Assembly: GCA_021229015.1 (NCBI GenBank)
Contig: CM037788.1
Coordinates: 39,084,024 to 39,148,023, forward strand
Direction: 5' to 3'
Length of the DNA: 64,000 bases
Source: Solen grandis
Taxonomy: Eukaryota; Mollusca; Bivalvia; Adapedonta; Solenidae
Below, in pieces: positions 21,271 to 33,444 of this stretch. A program made the position numbers and the translations under genes. The notes below the pieces were generated by a model. That model ran no database searches and was not told where the DNA came from. It saw only the letters and a program-made list of their open reading frames with translations. Position 1 is the first letter of the stretch; each line of letters starts with the position of its first letter.

Positions 21271-22701
21271 TTAATAGTTTTCTACACCATTAAAACTTCT
21301 CCAGTGTGTGTGCATTGAATTACGAACACACCCACTAAGCGGCACTTTCCAAGCTTCTATCAACTTTCTGAGGACGAAGCATTTTCTCGTAAACAGTTTA
21401 CACCCTATATTAATATCCTTCAAGTCCTCAAGTTTACACGGTATGAAAATGGTGCGAGACTTAAACCTTCTGTCTGTCTGAGACTTCAGCAGCGGTACAC
21501 AGAACTTTTTGGAACTTCCGCTGAGTGACACTTGTAACGCGATATTGGTCCATTCATTGCCTTGTAACAGTTCAGGGACGGCGCCTGTTTGCCTGACGGT
21601 CACACCTAGTGCACGCATGGCACAATTGTATTTGTACGACAGTCCAATCCAGTACAGCGACTTCCCAATGTTTAGGTTCTTTACAGCCTGATATGGCCAT
21701 AGGATTTCATGTTCTTGAATTTCATATGCGGCTTTATCAGCATCCGGTGTAGGATTTGTCTGTGAGTAACCTTCAATCATCAGCTTGTCCTCGGATGAAA
21801 TGTGATCCTCATACACAGGCATTTCAATTGTTTCCCTCGACATGGAATGTCTGGTCTGTTCAAAATTCCATTTCTCAGGAAGGCTTCTAGAACAGGTCAA
21901 TTTTGGTTCAGTCAAAATAGGTTTTGTAGTAAACACTGGAGAACACTTGCGTGAATTTGTACGAAGTCCTTTTTCCATGTTGATTGTTTCTCGAATACTC
22001 ATACACTCGTTTTTGCTTTTTATCCCTGTGTGTATATTCATTGAAATATCGCCAGCCCTGACAGATTCCAACAACTTCTTCTTTTGCGCTAATGACTCGT
22101 TACTATACAGGTCATGGCTTAGCAGCGAGGCCAGATACGCAGAATTTATATCATGTTGTTCTGTCGCGACCTTTGGAGACATTGCGCAACTCTGGAAGAC
22201 TGGATCAATTGATGCCAATGGGATCGACTCAAACGGATCTATTTCTACATTGTCAATATCATGCACGTTGTTGGTCTTATTCTCAATATTGTGTTTTTTC
22301 CGTCCGTGTCTCATAACAGGGGACAGTTCCGGAATGGACTGAAGTGAGGGTCTGAGTGACAACTGGGAACACGCGCTGTCCGACAGTCGGACATTCCTTT
22401 GTGTCCCCATAGTGACGTTGCCCGGACCATCGCTTGATCTTCGTGACATCTTCCGCAGTGTTGTACCACTAGGAAACTTTCCTGAAAGACGGTCAAATAC
22501 TTTCGGGAAGTCTTGCCATGATCGCGAGACATTAGTGGCAAATGTTGTGATGTCCCTCCTTATGTTTTCACCGGCCTCATTTAGATTGACAAACGCATTG
22601 TTAATCTCATCTCTCCACTTGCTGTTCCATTCAGAACTAATGGAGTCGACCAGCCGTGCTGGTGACCAAAGTTCTCTCCTCCCTAACTCTGTTGGACGCA
22701 T
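21271..22701 (-). CDS. Uncharacterised 476-residue protein, single exon
   Basis: A long uninterrupted - strand frame ending in TAA, with no family I recognise. Residues 1-80 are polar with short amphipathic stretches (LVDSISSEWNSKWRDEI, FATNVSRSWQDFPKVFDRL). Residues 80-310 are rich in Ser, Asn and charged residues and look disordered. The last 150 (from about 325) contain more hydrophobic, regularly spaced segments (LNIGKSLYWIGLSYKYNCAM, NEWTNIALQVSL, KFCVPLL, CKLFTRKCFVLRKLIEAW), suggesting a small folded domain. No signal peptide, membrane span or transposase motif is seen. Its codon use is non-repetitive, and the surrounding DNA is unusually CpG-rich. An AATAAA follows the stop. The start is the first Met; the upstream 150 bases contain a CCAAT box but no TATA. 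It lies divergent to the TOG1 half of CLASP. Absence of introns could mean a retrocopy or a naturally single-exon gene. Confidence 0.75.
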   Translation of the reverse strand: MRPTELGRRELWSPARLVDSISSEWNSKWRDEINNAFVNLNEAGENIRRDITTFATNVSRSWQDFPKVFDRLSGKFPSGTTLRKMSRRSSDGPGNVTMGTQRNVRLSDSACSQLSLRPSLQSIPELSPVMRHGRKKHNIENKTNNVHDIDNVEIDPFESIPLASIDPVFQSCAMSPKVATEQHDINSAYLASLLSHDLYSNESLAQKKKLLESVRAGDISMNIHTGIKSKNECMSIRETINMEKGLRTNSRKCSPVFTTKPILTEPKLTCSRSLPEKWNFEQTRHSMSRETIEMPVYEDHISSEDKLMIEGYSQTNPTPDADKAAYEIQEHEILWPYQAVKNLNIGKSLYWIGLSYKYNCAMRALGVTVRQTGAVPELLQGNEWTNIALQVSLSGSSKKFCVPLLKSQTDRRFKSRTIFIPCKLEDLKDINIGCKLFTRKCFVLRKLIEAWKVPLSGCVRNSMHTHWRSFNGVENY

Positions 22702-22930
22702 ATTTCTTTCGGAGACGTTAGCTTACGTTATGTCGCCGATTTCTGTAAGTCAAAGCAATTCACCGTTGGAATGGCGCAATCAAATCCAGAACTTAACTTT
22801 ATACTACAATTGCGGTTTCCACTTAGCAAGTTCGACCAAACATCAGGTGTTGGCGCCTCCTCCGCGACATTAACCAATGGGAAGCTACAATTAAGCACTG
22901 CCCTCCTACATCGGAGGCTGGGTAAAAGTA
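22702..22930 (-). promoter_or_regulatory. Probable promoter region of the orphan gene
   Basis: More GC- and CpG-rich than its surroundings (GTTGGCGCCTCCTCCGCGAC on +), with CCAAT at about 22873 and no TATA box. Position immediately upstream of the - strand start fits a TATA-less promoter; the exact start site cannot be read. Confidence 0.4.
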
Positions 22931-23820
22931 GAGCATCCCTTATGTAAGATGCAGGTCATCTTTTTGAATTTTGTCAGACAATTGTCGTATGGTGTGTTTA
23001 TTGTAGTACACTAGTAATAGTACTAGAGACTGAGAGGGATAGAACATGAAGTTCTAAGAACGTTAAAAATGTTTTGTCACGTATTTTACTCGTTGTACAA
23101 TATTAAATGCTCGATTTTTTTCTGATAAATGTATATGTTTGTAAAACATATCTAAATTGTAAAATATAATATATATCTTACTGCGTGAGTTATTCAAGGT
23201 GTTGTATACTAATGGTAATCATTCTTGATGCAATATATAAATAGAGACTGGGAAGTCACTAGCTTGACCGGTGTTGTCACATGATCTTCTTGGTGCCAAG
23301 AAGCTGGACCAACAAGCGTTGAGCCGGAGTGTAGAGAGTAACGTCGGAAGTTATTTGGCTATAGATATCATTTACCGCTACGACAGATTTAAGGAAAAGT
23401 CATTCTGATTGTGCTTTGGAATTTCTTTTATAGATTATGCGATAGACCATGACATGTGTCACACATGTATACCCACTGATGAATCACTATGCTTACCAAT
23501 TAATACTTTAATCATCCGAATAAAAGGACCCAGTTTCTTTTTTTCTACATCTGTTTTCGGTTGTGCAAGAAACAATTTTTATATGCTACTTTTTGGGTAA
23601 AAGTAGGCTATTTTTCGGTATCTTGCAATATCACTATTTTTTATATTTATTTTAATAAATTAGTTAATGTTTTTATATATTTAGACTAAGAGTGTCTATG
23701 TCGTTTATCCTATCACTGAACGAAAACAAGGGTCGGTACGTTGCTTTGACCGAAAATCTGCCGCATTAAAAAAACAACCCACAACATTCAACAACCTTTA
23801 ATAGCCCCTAGCCCTATTAT
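22931..23820. other. Intergenic, nothing recognised
   Basis: AT-rich sequence without a supported gene. A 63-codon frame at 23409-23600 has no recognisable content. Confidence 0.5.
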
Positions 23821-23849
23821 ATAATATGTTGATGCGATATCCGTAACTT

Positions 23850-23959
23850 GCGAGAAACAGAAACAGAATCTCGCAAAATTCGGTATGTTGCGAGATTATG
23901 CGATATCATGACGTCATGAATTTGAAATTCATCATGGCGGACACTATGTCAAATTTAGG
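23850..23959 (+). promoter_or_regulatory. Candidate CLASP promoter and non-coding first exon
   Basis: Contains repeated TTGCGAGA/TCTCGCAAAA motifs and a palindromic CRE (CATGACGTCATG, about 23909-23920). It also has CATCATGGCGGAC at 23931-23943, resembling the YY1-type start-site element. A plausible donor (GG|GTAGGT) lies at 23960. If spliced to the acceptor at 27061-27062, the ATG at 23934 would open only a short upstream frame ending almost at once. This is inference; no transcript was examined. Confidence 0.35.
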
Positions 23960-24513
23960 GTAGGTCTGCTCAATGTTTTCCGATATTCTAGCCGGATTCA
24001 CCAGGCACAAGTAGTAAATGCACATACGTATGTTTGAAAAGTATTAAACTGATGAATACTTCTAGCCATTAATGACAAAATCGTGGCTTTGCATTACAGT
24101 ACAGGTTTCTTTGCTCGGTGACATCTCAGTAGTTGTAAATAGAATGACAGGTTGTTGACACTGTGTTCAGGCATTTAATGTTCCGTCTCAAGTGCAACTG
24201 TGGTTCTGTAATGCAGAGTGGCGTTATGAACTCGTAAACTATTAATATATCCGTAATAATTCTCTGAGTCTAATCTCAATGTTTCTAAACACATAGTTGA
24301 CATTTCCAACCACCTGTTGCTCCCCCCCTCCCCAATGAACTCATCTTCAGTGCAGTTATTTCTTTATGAGAAAGGAGCAACATGGAATTTGAATTATTGA
24401 TCTTTGAATCCAAACTTTTGAAATAATTGGAAGTTTTTTCCAGTGTTTCAAGTATCTTTTGAGATCATAAAGATATTCACATTGTATTACACAGTCATCA
24501 TATTTTCTTGTGA

Positions 24514-25407
24514 ATCTAGATGTAATCTCTACTGAGATTCGCTTTGGTTATTTTTTTTCGTATTGGCCTCCGCTGGATCTCTACCCAGGCCTTATGTAAA
24601 AGCTTCGGGAAATTTACACCAATACCCTTACCTCGTTTCGGCCGTTCAGATCGATTGTTTTAGGATGCACACCTAAAAGTCCATGCAGATATGGTAAGAA
24701 GACATATTTTTCTTTCCATTTCATTCAACATCATTGTCTTAGCTTACCGATTTCACCAGTTTTACAGCTACGGACTCACGAAACCTCCAAACTCACCATT
24801 TAAATTGCCATATTGTTTACATGCAAGGGTTATCACGTGACTAATCCATGATTGGATAACTACAATTAGGTTCAACTCATGGGTTATGCGGTACAGAGCG
24901 GTATGTGGTTTTCTCGATCTATAAGTAGATAGAACATATTTCACATAAACTTTATTTTGAAAAATCGTTTTATACAGCAAAATTTCTTTGATTTTGCCAG
25001 GGGGGACTTAATGGCAAAGAGCATTTACCTTTGGTTGTTGAACAGTCGTAGCTGAACCGAGTTGTAGTTTAAACTGCTTCGCCTATAGTCACGTGATCAA
25101 TGTTTACAAAATGTCTGTTTAAAACTAAGAGGTGAGCGATGTGGTGCTTTCCGTCGCCGTATTTCATGAAATCAGTAAGCTAAGACAATGATTTTAATTG
25201 AAATGGAAAGAAAAATATGTCTTCTTACCATATCTGTGTGGATTTTTAGTTGTGCATCCTAAAACAATCGATCTGAATGGCCAAAACGAGGTAGGGGTAT
25301 CGGTGTAAATTTCCCGAAGTTTTTATATAAGGCCTGGATAGAGATCCAGTGGAGGCCAATACAAAGAAAATAACCGGAGAGGATCTCAGTAGAGATAAAA
25401 TCTAGAT
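24514..25407. mobile_element. 894-bp foldback element with about 240-bp inverted arms
   Basis: Left arm (24514 to about 24755) and right arm (about 25163 to 25407) are inverted copies with roughly 85-90% identity. Markers include ATCTCTACTGAG near the ends, TCGGGAAATTTACACC, CGATTGTTTTAGGATGCA and CATTGTCTTAGCTTAC. The interior of about 400 bp codes for nothing recognisable, though CACGTGA occurs near both inner flanks. The outer limits start at ATCTAGA; no target duplication is obvious. Most likely a MITE or foldback element of a cut-and-paste family. Confidence 0.82.
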
Positions 25408-27062
25408 GCTGATGGATGTTTCATTGTTATCAGGCTTGCCAAATGTGAATGATTGTGATACAGGGTTCTCATTAGGGATTAATGGTCTGTTTGCTCTAAT
25501 TCCCATCTCTCTTAATTCATATTCATACTGGATCATTTACCCTGTTCCTTGTTGCCGAATGTTTGGATACCATGTAAACATTCAGAAGGCAAGTGCCTAT
25601 CGAACAGATACTTGTCAGACCTGACTGCAGAAACATGTTTTTTAAATGATTAAATAATGGAAAAAGATTACTGCTTTTGCCAAATGATCATGAAATAAAA
25701 CAGTTTTTAAAAGTTAAAAAAAAAACCTGTCAGCCAACATACTTAAGTGCAATTTTTTTTTAAGTGTAAAGTACTGTGGTGTACCAGTATACCATTGTAC
25801 AATGACACCCATAATCTTTCCAACCTACAATACTGGTATTCAATCTATATCGAGCACCAGAACAGAGCCCTAGTACCAAGATACTAATGTATGGTACTGG
25901 TTCAACTGTAATGGTACTAACATTCATACAACATAATTATAATGCTAAGATATTTTCAGGAAAGTAAATATCTGTACTTGTCATCATGCTCCAAACAAAT
26001 TTTGTATGCAAAGTGCTGATTGATAGACAGTATATAATATAAATAAAGGATAAAGTGCATAAGGAAGATTATATTGTAGTCTCTCAAAGATGACAGTTCT
26101 CTTGACTGGATGGATTAATTGCAAACTTATAAATCCAGGCTCTCCATAGTTGGTGAAACTTAAAGGTCAGAATGATTTAAAATTGTAGAAAGAACAACAT
26201 TTGAGGACTTTGTGGACCTTTTCCTTTTTTATTTATGATGTAAATTTTACCACTGACCATTAATTTTCAAAATGAGAAAGCACCATTTCAGAAATTTCAA
26301 GGGTCAAAAAACTTGTTCCTTTTAAATTCTTTACATTCATGAAACAATCTTTCAGCTTTATACGTACCTTGGCAACATAATACCATTTTGGAGAAAAAAA
26401 TATGCATAATATCTGTTGGCTTCAATTTATTATTATTTTTTGGTAATCAGGAAAACATCTATAAGGCAAAACTTAGGATTTTTTCAAAATTTTTCAAAAT
26501 ATATAAAAATGTGATTTTTGATTATAAATCAGGTAATGTTTGAAGTTGAACAAGGAAAGAAAATAAGTTCTGGTGAACTCCAGTACGTATTGATAACTGG
26601 CAATACAGAGGCAGTTGTACTGCAATATAGCGCAGTACGATTTTGAAAGAGGATACCCAGTCTTAGTCATGACCTCATTAAGTATGTGACTTATGAATCT
26701 TTGGAATAAATATTATGACCTTCACTTCAGATCATAATGAAACAAAGCACTCAAGACACTGAGACTGTCAGTACTGTAGGGTGATCATGAAACAGACTTC
26801 CTGATAATCAGAGTTGCAGGATTTTTGGCGTCATATGACCATTGCCTCCATCAAGATTAACTCTGCTAAAATGCTGGGTTTAGAACTAGAGCTTTTTCAT
26901 GGAAATTATACAGACAGGTTCTCTGTGCCCTGAGTGATTTGATTACATTTATTTGTCCATTGAAATTTCCATAGCTTAAGCTTAATATTCTGACACCTTG
27001 TTTTGTATGCAAGCTCCTTAGTTACAATATTCATGTATCAAGACATTTGGTTCTCTTTCCAG
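25408..27062. other. Intergenic or 5' intron, nothing recognised
   Basis: No gene, tRNA or clear repeat is seen. If the candidate first exon at 23850-23959 is right, this is part of the first CLASP intron. Confidence 0.5.
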
Positions 27063-27342
27063 GTGACAGGGTGTACATCTGCATTTAAGGAATTGCATTT
27101 ATTTGGATAAAAGGTGCTCAGACATTTATCAATTCTTTGTTCATCAGTCTGTTTGACTGGACATAATGGCCAGCTTGACTGACTTTTTGGCCAATGTGAC
27201 AACACAGGACACCAGGAAACGGTTACAGTGTTATGATGTTCTCTCTCGCTATCTCAGTGACCCAAGGAGCTCACTGGCATGTGATGATATCGATGCATTT
27301 ATTGAGGGTCTGGCAGGATGGGTTACCTGCAGCAATTACAAG
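27063..27342 (+). CDS. CLASP: CLASP first coding exon (5'UTR plus start of TOG1)
   Basis: Acceptor TTTCCAG ends at 27062. After 103 nt of leader, translation starts at ATG 27166 and gives 59 codons to the donor GTGAGT at 27343 (phase 0). The protein begins MASLTDFLANVTTQDTRKRL and runs to LAGWVTCSNYK, the start of the N-terminal TOG1 domain of CLASP; GLA-W-SNYK is highly conserved. This Met is preferred because an in-frame stop precedes it in the leader and its position matches family starts. The seven exons that follow (to 49960) complete TOG1 with perfect phase continuity (232 codons). CLASP TOG1 is a HEAT-repeat module at the N-terminus of the long isoform. Confidence 0.92.
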
Positions 27343-28852
27343 GTGAGTTTAGTACTATTTAAACACCCTTTGATCCATGACCATTATTCATCCCTGATTG
27401 TGCCATAGTTGTAAAATTGATGCAGCCTATGTCTACATGTTCAAGCATTTTGTTCCTTTTGTATCCTCCCCTTTGAAAATTTCTCTAAAATCATGCAGTT
27501 TACCATGTTTTATAGTATGTTTATTTTGTTACTGGCAAAGCAGCTTTGAAGGGTACCTTCTGCCTTGAAACTTATTTTTGCAACATACAGTTGCATTGAA
27601 ATCAATGGAAAACTGTATTGCAACTTATTGAAACACTTTGTCTGAGCAACACGCTCCTGGTCATAAAGAGTGTCCGGGTGATAGTCACTAATCTCGCCTC
27701 CTGCAGCAAGTGATGCATGACAGATAGTGACACAGCCATTCCTGAGTAGCTGGAGGTCCTAGAAGATGAAACACAAATATTTACATAAATTATGTATACA
27801 TAAGTACTATGAGGTCTGACCATGGGATGTGATGCTGGGAGTATGTTCAGATCATTTAAAAGGAAAAAAAACAACAAAACAAAACATCGTTTATCTGAAT
27901 TTTTCTTAATACAAAGATAAACTGGTGACAGCAGAATGTGAATAAAAGGTTAAAGAGAAATGATACATGTGTCAATTTATTAAAGTGGGCCTGGCCATGA
28001 ATAATCTATTTTATCCAGTCCCTGGCCTTTGTGAATAAGTTGGCTGTTTTTCAGAGGTGGTTACTAATACAGGGCGGCTTGACTAAATCTTTTTGTCTTT
28101 CACTACAACCAAAACTAACAACAAGATTGCCACAAACGGAGTCTTGTACATTGAAATCATCCTGTTTGAGAAAATCATAAGAAAATATGTCTCATAATTA
28201 TGTTAGTCAACTTGTCCATGTCTAGCCCTTTAATATTCATGTACAAGTTAAATCTTTAGTGGTACAATTTTGTATTTATATGAAACAACTGATTACACTG
28301 CATAGTATCAGGGCAACACTACTTAATGAGCAAACAGACAAAACCCTGATCAGCTGTGTGTTCTTTTTGCCAGGGTGTAAGAATGTTTGTGTGAGATAAA
28401 GGGTTAAGTCATTCTCCCAAAACAGAGTAAATCTCTTAAAAATATCTCCTTTAACGTCCGGAAAATCTCATAGTTCCACACAGTCTTCGTGGATCAGATA
28501 TCTGGATCTCTCACATCGAAGTACCGGGTATTGATCATTTAGCACTCTGATATATTCGTTATGGCTCTCTTGTTATCCAGAACATTTGTTCAGTTGCATA
28601 CCAAAAGGATGATTGTTTTTGACAATTATTTAATTGTCTAGCAGTTTCGTCAAGATTTTTGTGTATTGATCATATCTTATCTCCCAATGAATGAAGCAAA
28701 TCTTAACCAGCTATGTACATTGTACTTGTCACAATACACTAAACCTATTTGTTTATTTACACTTATTCACAGGTAGTCATTATCTGATGAGTTATAATAA
28801 GCTTACTGTAGACTGATCAAATCATGCCATTTACCCTGAACTTCATAATTTT
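27343..28852. other. CLASP intron, nothing recognised
   Basis: First part of a 9-kb intron. Small TTTAATATTCATGTACAAGT fragments recall the family G repeats. No exon is seen. Confidence 0.5.
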
Positions 28853-29096
28853 AGACTCATTTTGACACACTGCATACAGAGCAGACCCAGATAAGACAAC
28901 TCCTCCCAGTAGCTGTCTGATCAGGGTCTCCTCTGTTAGCTCATACACTATTGAAGCTTTTGATTCTACACAGTCTGCACAGCAAAGAAAACTATACTGT
29001 TTCCATCATATACCATTTTATGTTCCAGTAAATGAATATTCATCAAGTCATAATGATAAATTTGTTAGTTAATATTCATAATCTAAAAGGATTAAG
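28853..29096 (+). repeat. Interspersed repeat G, copy 1
   Basis: The block GAGCAGACCCAGATAAGACA ... CTGTCTGATCAGGGTCTCCT ... CACAGTCTGCACAGCAAAGA ... AATATTCAT ... AAAGGATTAAG recurs at 34305, 42080 and 48893. The ends CTTAA.../...TTAAG suggest a short inverted-repeat element. It has no coding capacity. Confidence 0.75.
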
Positions 29097-31216
29097 GCAT
29101 TTGGCACCATGCTATACTGATGAGAAAGCTTGATCAGAATCATATTGAAAGCTCTTTTAGTCCGAAACAAGTTTAACAGTGTTTTATCCCTCTAAGGCGC
29201 TAAGAAATAGTATTGCACTACCAGGCTGATCAGGTTTATACTGGTTGCTGCAGGGGTCAGGTCATAGATAGCATGTAGTGATGTAGCATGTGTGAGAGGG
29301 ACAGGACGGCTCTTTGTGGTTCATTTCAGTAATGTTCTGTTGTGTGTTAAGTATGGCAAACCATATGCAACAGGTTGCTAATACAGTCAGCTAGTATGGA
29401 GTTGTTTTACTACTTTTAGGACTGTATACAATATTGTCTACGTGCACCTTATGCTGTGCATAGATATATGTGAACGTCGTGGTTTATGACACTGGGACAG
29501 TTTCATAGCTGGCTGTAAGCATACGGTTGCATATGCATACTTAATTCAGGCCAGATACAGTAGGTTGATAGCCAAACACTGATGGTTTGTTTAAAGGTGG
29601 TCATCATGTGTTTGGACCTGTGGCCTGATTGGATGGAAAGTGTAGTAATTATCACTGCATAATTGATACACCTTCTTTGATACCATCTGTATACATGTCA
29701 TTTTTTTTGTGCATACATTAGCTACATGGAGATATAGATTCTTGTGATGTTTTTTTCAGCATTTTAGATAATTTGATTGATGGCACTGAATCTTTGGAGC
29801 CATTCCCAAGTTACTTGTTAGTGTTGCTATGTCAAACCTGGTCAGGTTGAGAATTGTTGTCAGAATTAGATTTTGCTTTTTAATTGTGTTTATTGCCAAG
29901 TCCTGAAAATTACTGAAAGATAGTGAAAGTGTGGATATTGATAAATTGTCACAGGATACAGTAGCTTGAAGTCTTGTCAGAGAGAACAGCACTGTCCTGA
30001 TTAAAAAACATCCCAAGCCGGGCCAAGCCCACTGTTCAGATGCTACCACTACCAGGCCCCTTTTTTCAGATGTTGGTGAACGGGCCTTAATATCAGATTT
30101 TTTTTGGGGGAAAAATAATTTGAGAAGAAAAATAGTAAAATGCAAATTTGGGGAAAACTGCATGAATTTTAAGAATTCTTCAGTGTGGAAGGACCTATGA
30201 ATGGTCCATCATATAGCAGGAAAACAAGCTCTGGCTCAATGTTGCAGCATGATTTGACAGACTAGCAGTCTATAATAGCATAAATCTTAAAAGTCTGAGA
30301 CTGGTCAAATGCTATTCATGTCTGTTCAAATTCAGAATTTTACATTGTCTGGCTTGCTGTAAGATTTATTACAGCAGTCTTCATTTGTCTTTGTGTTGAT
30401 AACTCAACTTGAAAGCTTGTTTTACTGTTTAAACTTCTTATTGTTAAGATTGTCATTAGTAGCAGCTACTAGCTGTAACAGTGTAAAACCTGATTAGTCT
30501 TCAACAGACTGATTTGGTACAAAATATTGACGGCATGTCTGAGGTTGATGCTGATGGCTGGCACAGCCGAGCATCTTGTTTTGTTTCCTGTGTGTAAGAT
30601 AAAGCCAGAGTGTTTATCAGTACAGAACTGATAACTATGGCGTGGTATGCATGAGGAAGTTAAATGCTGGTCTTATCATAAGATGTTTAATGTATAACAT
30701 TCAGTACACCTGATTTTTTTTAAGTTTATGTAATTGATTTAATGTTAAGTTAAAAATCAATGTTCCCCTTAAGTTTAATCTTACTTAAAATGATAAACCA
30801 TATCTCATTTTCACCAAGGAAAGAATACAGTAAATTTTCATAGGATTTGTTTCTTACATTGACTTAAAAAAATTTAGGCTGATCTAATACTGGAATTGTA
30901 ATCTAAAGTTCAGTGTGACTGCATCCTTATAGAAACTTATTTTGTTGAAAATGAATCCCATACATTCATCATTAAAATAGCTCAATAATAGAAATCTACC
31001 CAGGCTCCAGATTCTCTCTCCTTCCTTGTGATGGAGCCCAAGTGTTTCTCTTGTTGAATAAAATATATCACAAACTGGGTCAGTAACTCTATAATAAACC
31101 TTTTTTTTTATCCTTTTCTCTATTGAAGGATTCAAAGATGAAGAAAATATATAAATTTGTGTAATAAGTACAGACTGGTACCTTTAAGGAAGATAAAGTT
31201 TCCACACCATTATTAT
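29097..31216. other. CLASP intron, nothing recognised
   Basis: Contains divergent relics of the CCTGATCAGCCTGC hairpin family (about 29222 and 30485) and no supported gene. The - strand frame at 29756-30163 is unrecognisable. Confidence 0.5.
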
Positions 31217-31330
31217 ATAGACCATTTTTCACAAGGGGTTTGGCAATACCCTGTATAATTTGCAGATATAAACCGACCAATCAGTGATTGGGGAAAATCT
31301 CAGGTATGTTTATTTCCCATTGACCAAAGA
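31217..31330 (+). repeat. Interspersed repeat H, copy 2
   Basis: Same block as at 6432-6548: TATAGACCATTTTTCACAAG ... AAACCGACCAATCAGTGATT ... GTTTATTTCCCATTGACCAA. Confidence 0.7.
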
Positions 31331-33315
31331 CTAAAGTGAAACTGAGATTGGTCCACCAAAATAAGAAAGTTGTCAAGATCAATGGTCCTGATGAGTCGTT
31401 TTCATTCTTATTAATATTAGGATGAATGTTGTAAAATCTGTATACTGAATGCCCAGTTTGACAAAATATGCTTATGAAGACTAAGTACACTGTCACACAT
31501 GGTGTCTAACACTTTCTCTGCCCGTCCACATCTTTATTTTTCATTTTATAAAGGTTGACTTGTCAAATGAAATGTTTCCGTCCATCTTGTTATCAAATGA
31601 AATACATTATTTGTGTTGTCCTACTTGTTTATGTTGGTAAAATTTTGAGTCATCAGGAAGAAAGTAACAGGTGCTTAAATAATCGAATTGAACAGAATCT
31701 AGTTGCACCCAGCAAAAGAGGATGGGTCAAGGTTACAGCTGGTTGAAAAAAAAAATCTACCAGAAAATTAAGAGTTAAGTCTGAAATGTGGCTATCATAC
31801 TGTCAATAGCTGTCCTATATTGTTAGATGGCATCACATCTACATGTCAGTATGTTGCATGTTGAGTGATGGAAATGCAGCAGTAAGGCGAATATTGGGCA
31901 GGACTGTGTATTGGTGGTACCATTGATTTTCTCTCTCATACATTGCCTGTATCATGGCAAGCAAGGACGCGTCCAGGGATGTATGTCAGAGATATGAAAT
32001 AGCAGGAAAAAAAACCACCTGAATCAACAGTTATAACCAATGTATGGCTGCCATTTCTTGCCCAGTTGTATTTCTTTTTATTAAGTCAAGTGGTGTTCGT
32101 GGCATCGTTGCTAAGACATTATGGAGTGAGATAGAGGATAAATAAAACTCATGCAGCATGTGCTAACTGTGTACAGATGACGTAGCTGTGGATTGATTTG
32201 CAATGGATACATGATATATTGTGTCTGGAGATGTATGATGATGACAGTGTCTTCATGTGTGTGCATATGTTGAGTGATAACCTGTAGGGATTCAATATGA
32301 CACTGTGTCTGCACCAGGGGAAACCTGAATCAGCCAGGAAAGGGTTTTCAACAAAGGTCAAGTTTTACACATTGGTGGTTTGTGGTGACAATGCTTAAGA
32401 TGAGTGTAATAGTATAAAACCTGATCAACCCACAGATTACTTTCAGGATGACCTGGTGGGCCATGTGATGCTGCTGTTATAACTTGTAAGGTTAAATTGT
32501 TTCACAGTGCTCCCTGTGCTCCCTGTGGATTAATAATTAATGGGAGGTATGCTGTAATGAGGGGATGAGTGTGGTAAAACACAGCTGTAACATGACAATA
32601 CCTCCCACAGACACTAGCCGGACTCCTGGATGTCACGGAAGATTTTCTGTTTTATCCTGGGATCTAATGCATCATAGACAGCCTTTCTGACCTTAAGTAA
32701 TGTTCAAGCTTGCATGTGAGGTCTTCAGTTGTTACATTGTACCATGACTATACCCAGTCACACCATGTCATCCCATAGACAACCAAATAAAAGATCAAAG
32801 TGAAAGCAATATGTAACACAGTGTTTCCCTCCTCATCTGCAGGGTACCAAGGACCAGTAACTAGTATACAACATGATTTTATACCTCTAGCTTGGGAAAT
32901 ACACTAAACACAGAACAGGCTATTTCAAGTTTTTGGTATATGTAGGTGACACTGGACATTGGAGAATTGTGAACTGGACCAGACATTTGTTAAAGCAGCA
33001 AATGCCTGCTTCTGAAATCTGCTTCTGATACAAACTATGAATTAGAAAAATTGTTCCGTGAGCAATGACTGTGATCATGCGGGACACCAGGGGGAGACAG
33101 GTGCAACAGGCTGTGACCCTGTCTATATGTGCCTACAGAGAGGGCTCTCCTCCGGCTCACATCTCAGATGTGGTGCTGCGACACATCCTGGTAATCTCCA
33201 CCGTAAAGGCCCAATTATCCCATGATCATTTCATGGGAACACATTATTTTTACTAACAAGACAAAAAATTCTGTAAATGTTGCTAAAAATAGCAGTGTTT
33301 GAAAAATGACCTTTT
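31331..33315. other. CLASP intron, nothing recognised
   Basis: No exon with splice framing was found. A 63-codon frame at 33065-33256 has a reasonable composition but no match I recognise, and TOG1 is complete without it. Confidence 0.5.
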
Positions 33316-33444
33316 TTTTTGTCACCTGCTGTAAGCAGAGATGACACATAGGGATCACTTTTCCATCATATTTCTGCCCGTCTGTCCATCACACTTTGTC
33401 ATGGTTTCAGCAGGTGACACATGTCTTCCAAAGAACACTCTTGT
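33316..33444 (+). mobile_element. Helentron-like element, family C copy 2
   Basis: Starts GTCACCTGCTGTAAGCAGAG after a T run. It contains a CTGT/CCGT tract, then CAGCAGGTGACACATG, an exact 11-base inverted copy of the GTCACCTGCTG start, and ends GAACACTCTTGT. This copy shows the subterminal inverted repeat most clearly. Confidence 0.78.

Noticed and set aside
22412..22873. 153-codon + frame opposite the orphan gene
   Set aside because: Antisense shadow of the 476-residue frame extending into its upstream region; no independent support.
33065..33256. 63-codon frame as a possible extra CLASP exon
   Set aside because: TOG1 is complete and phase-consistent without it, and the peptide matches nothing in the family.
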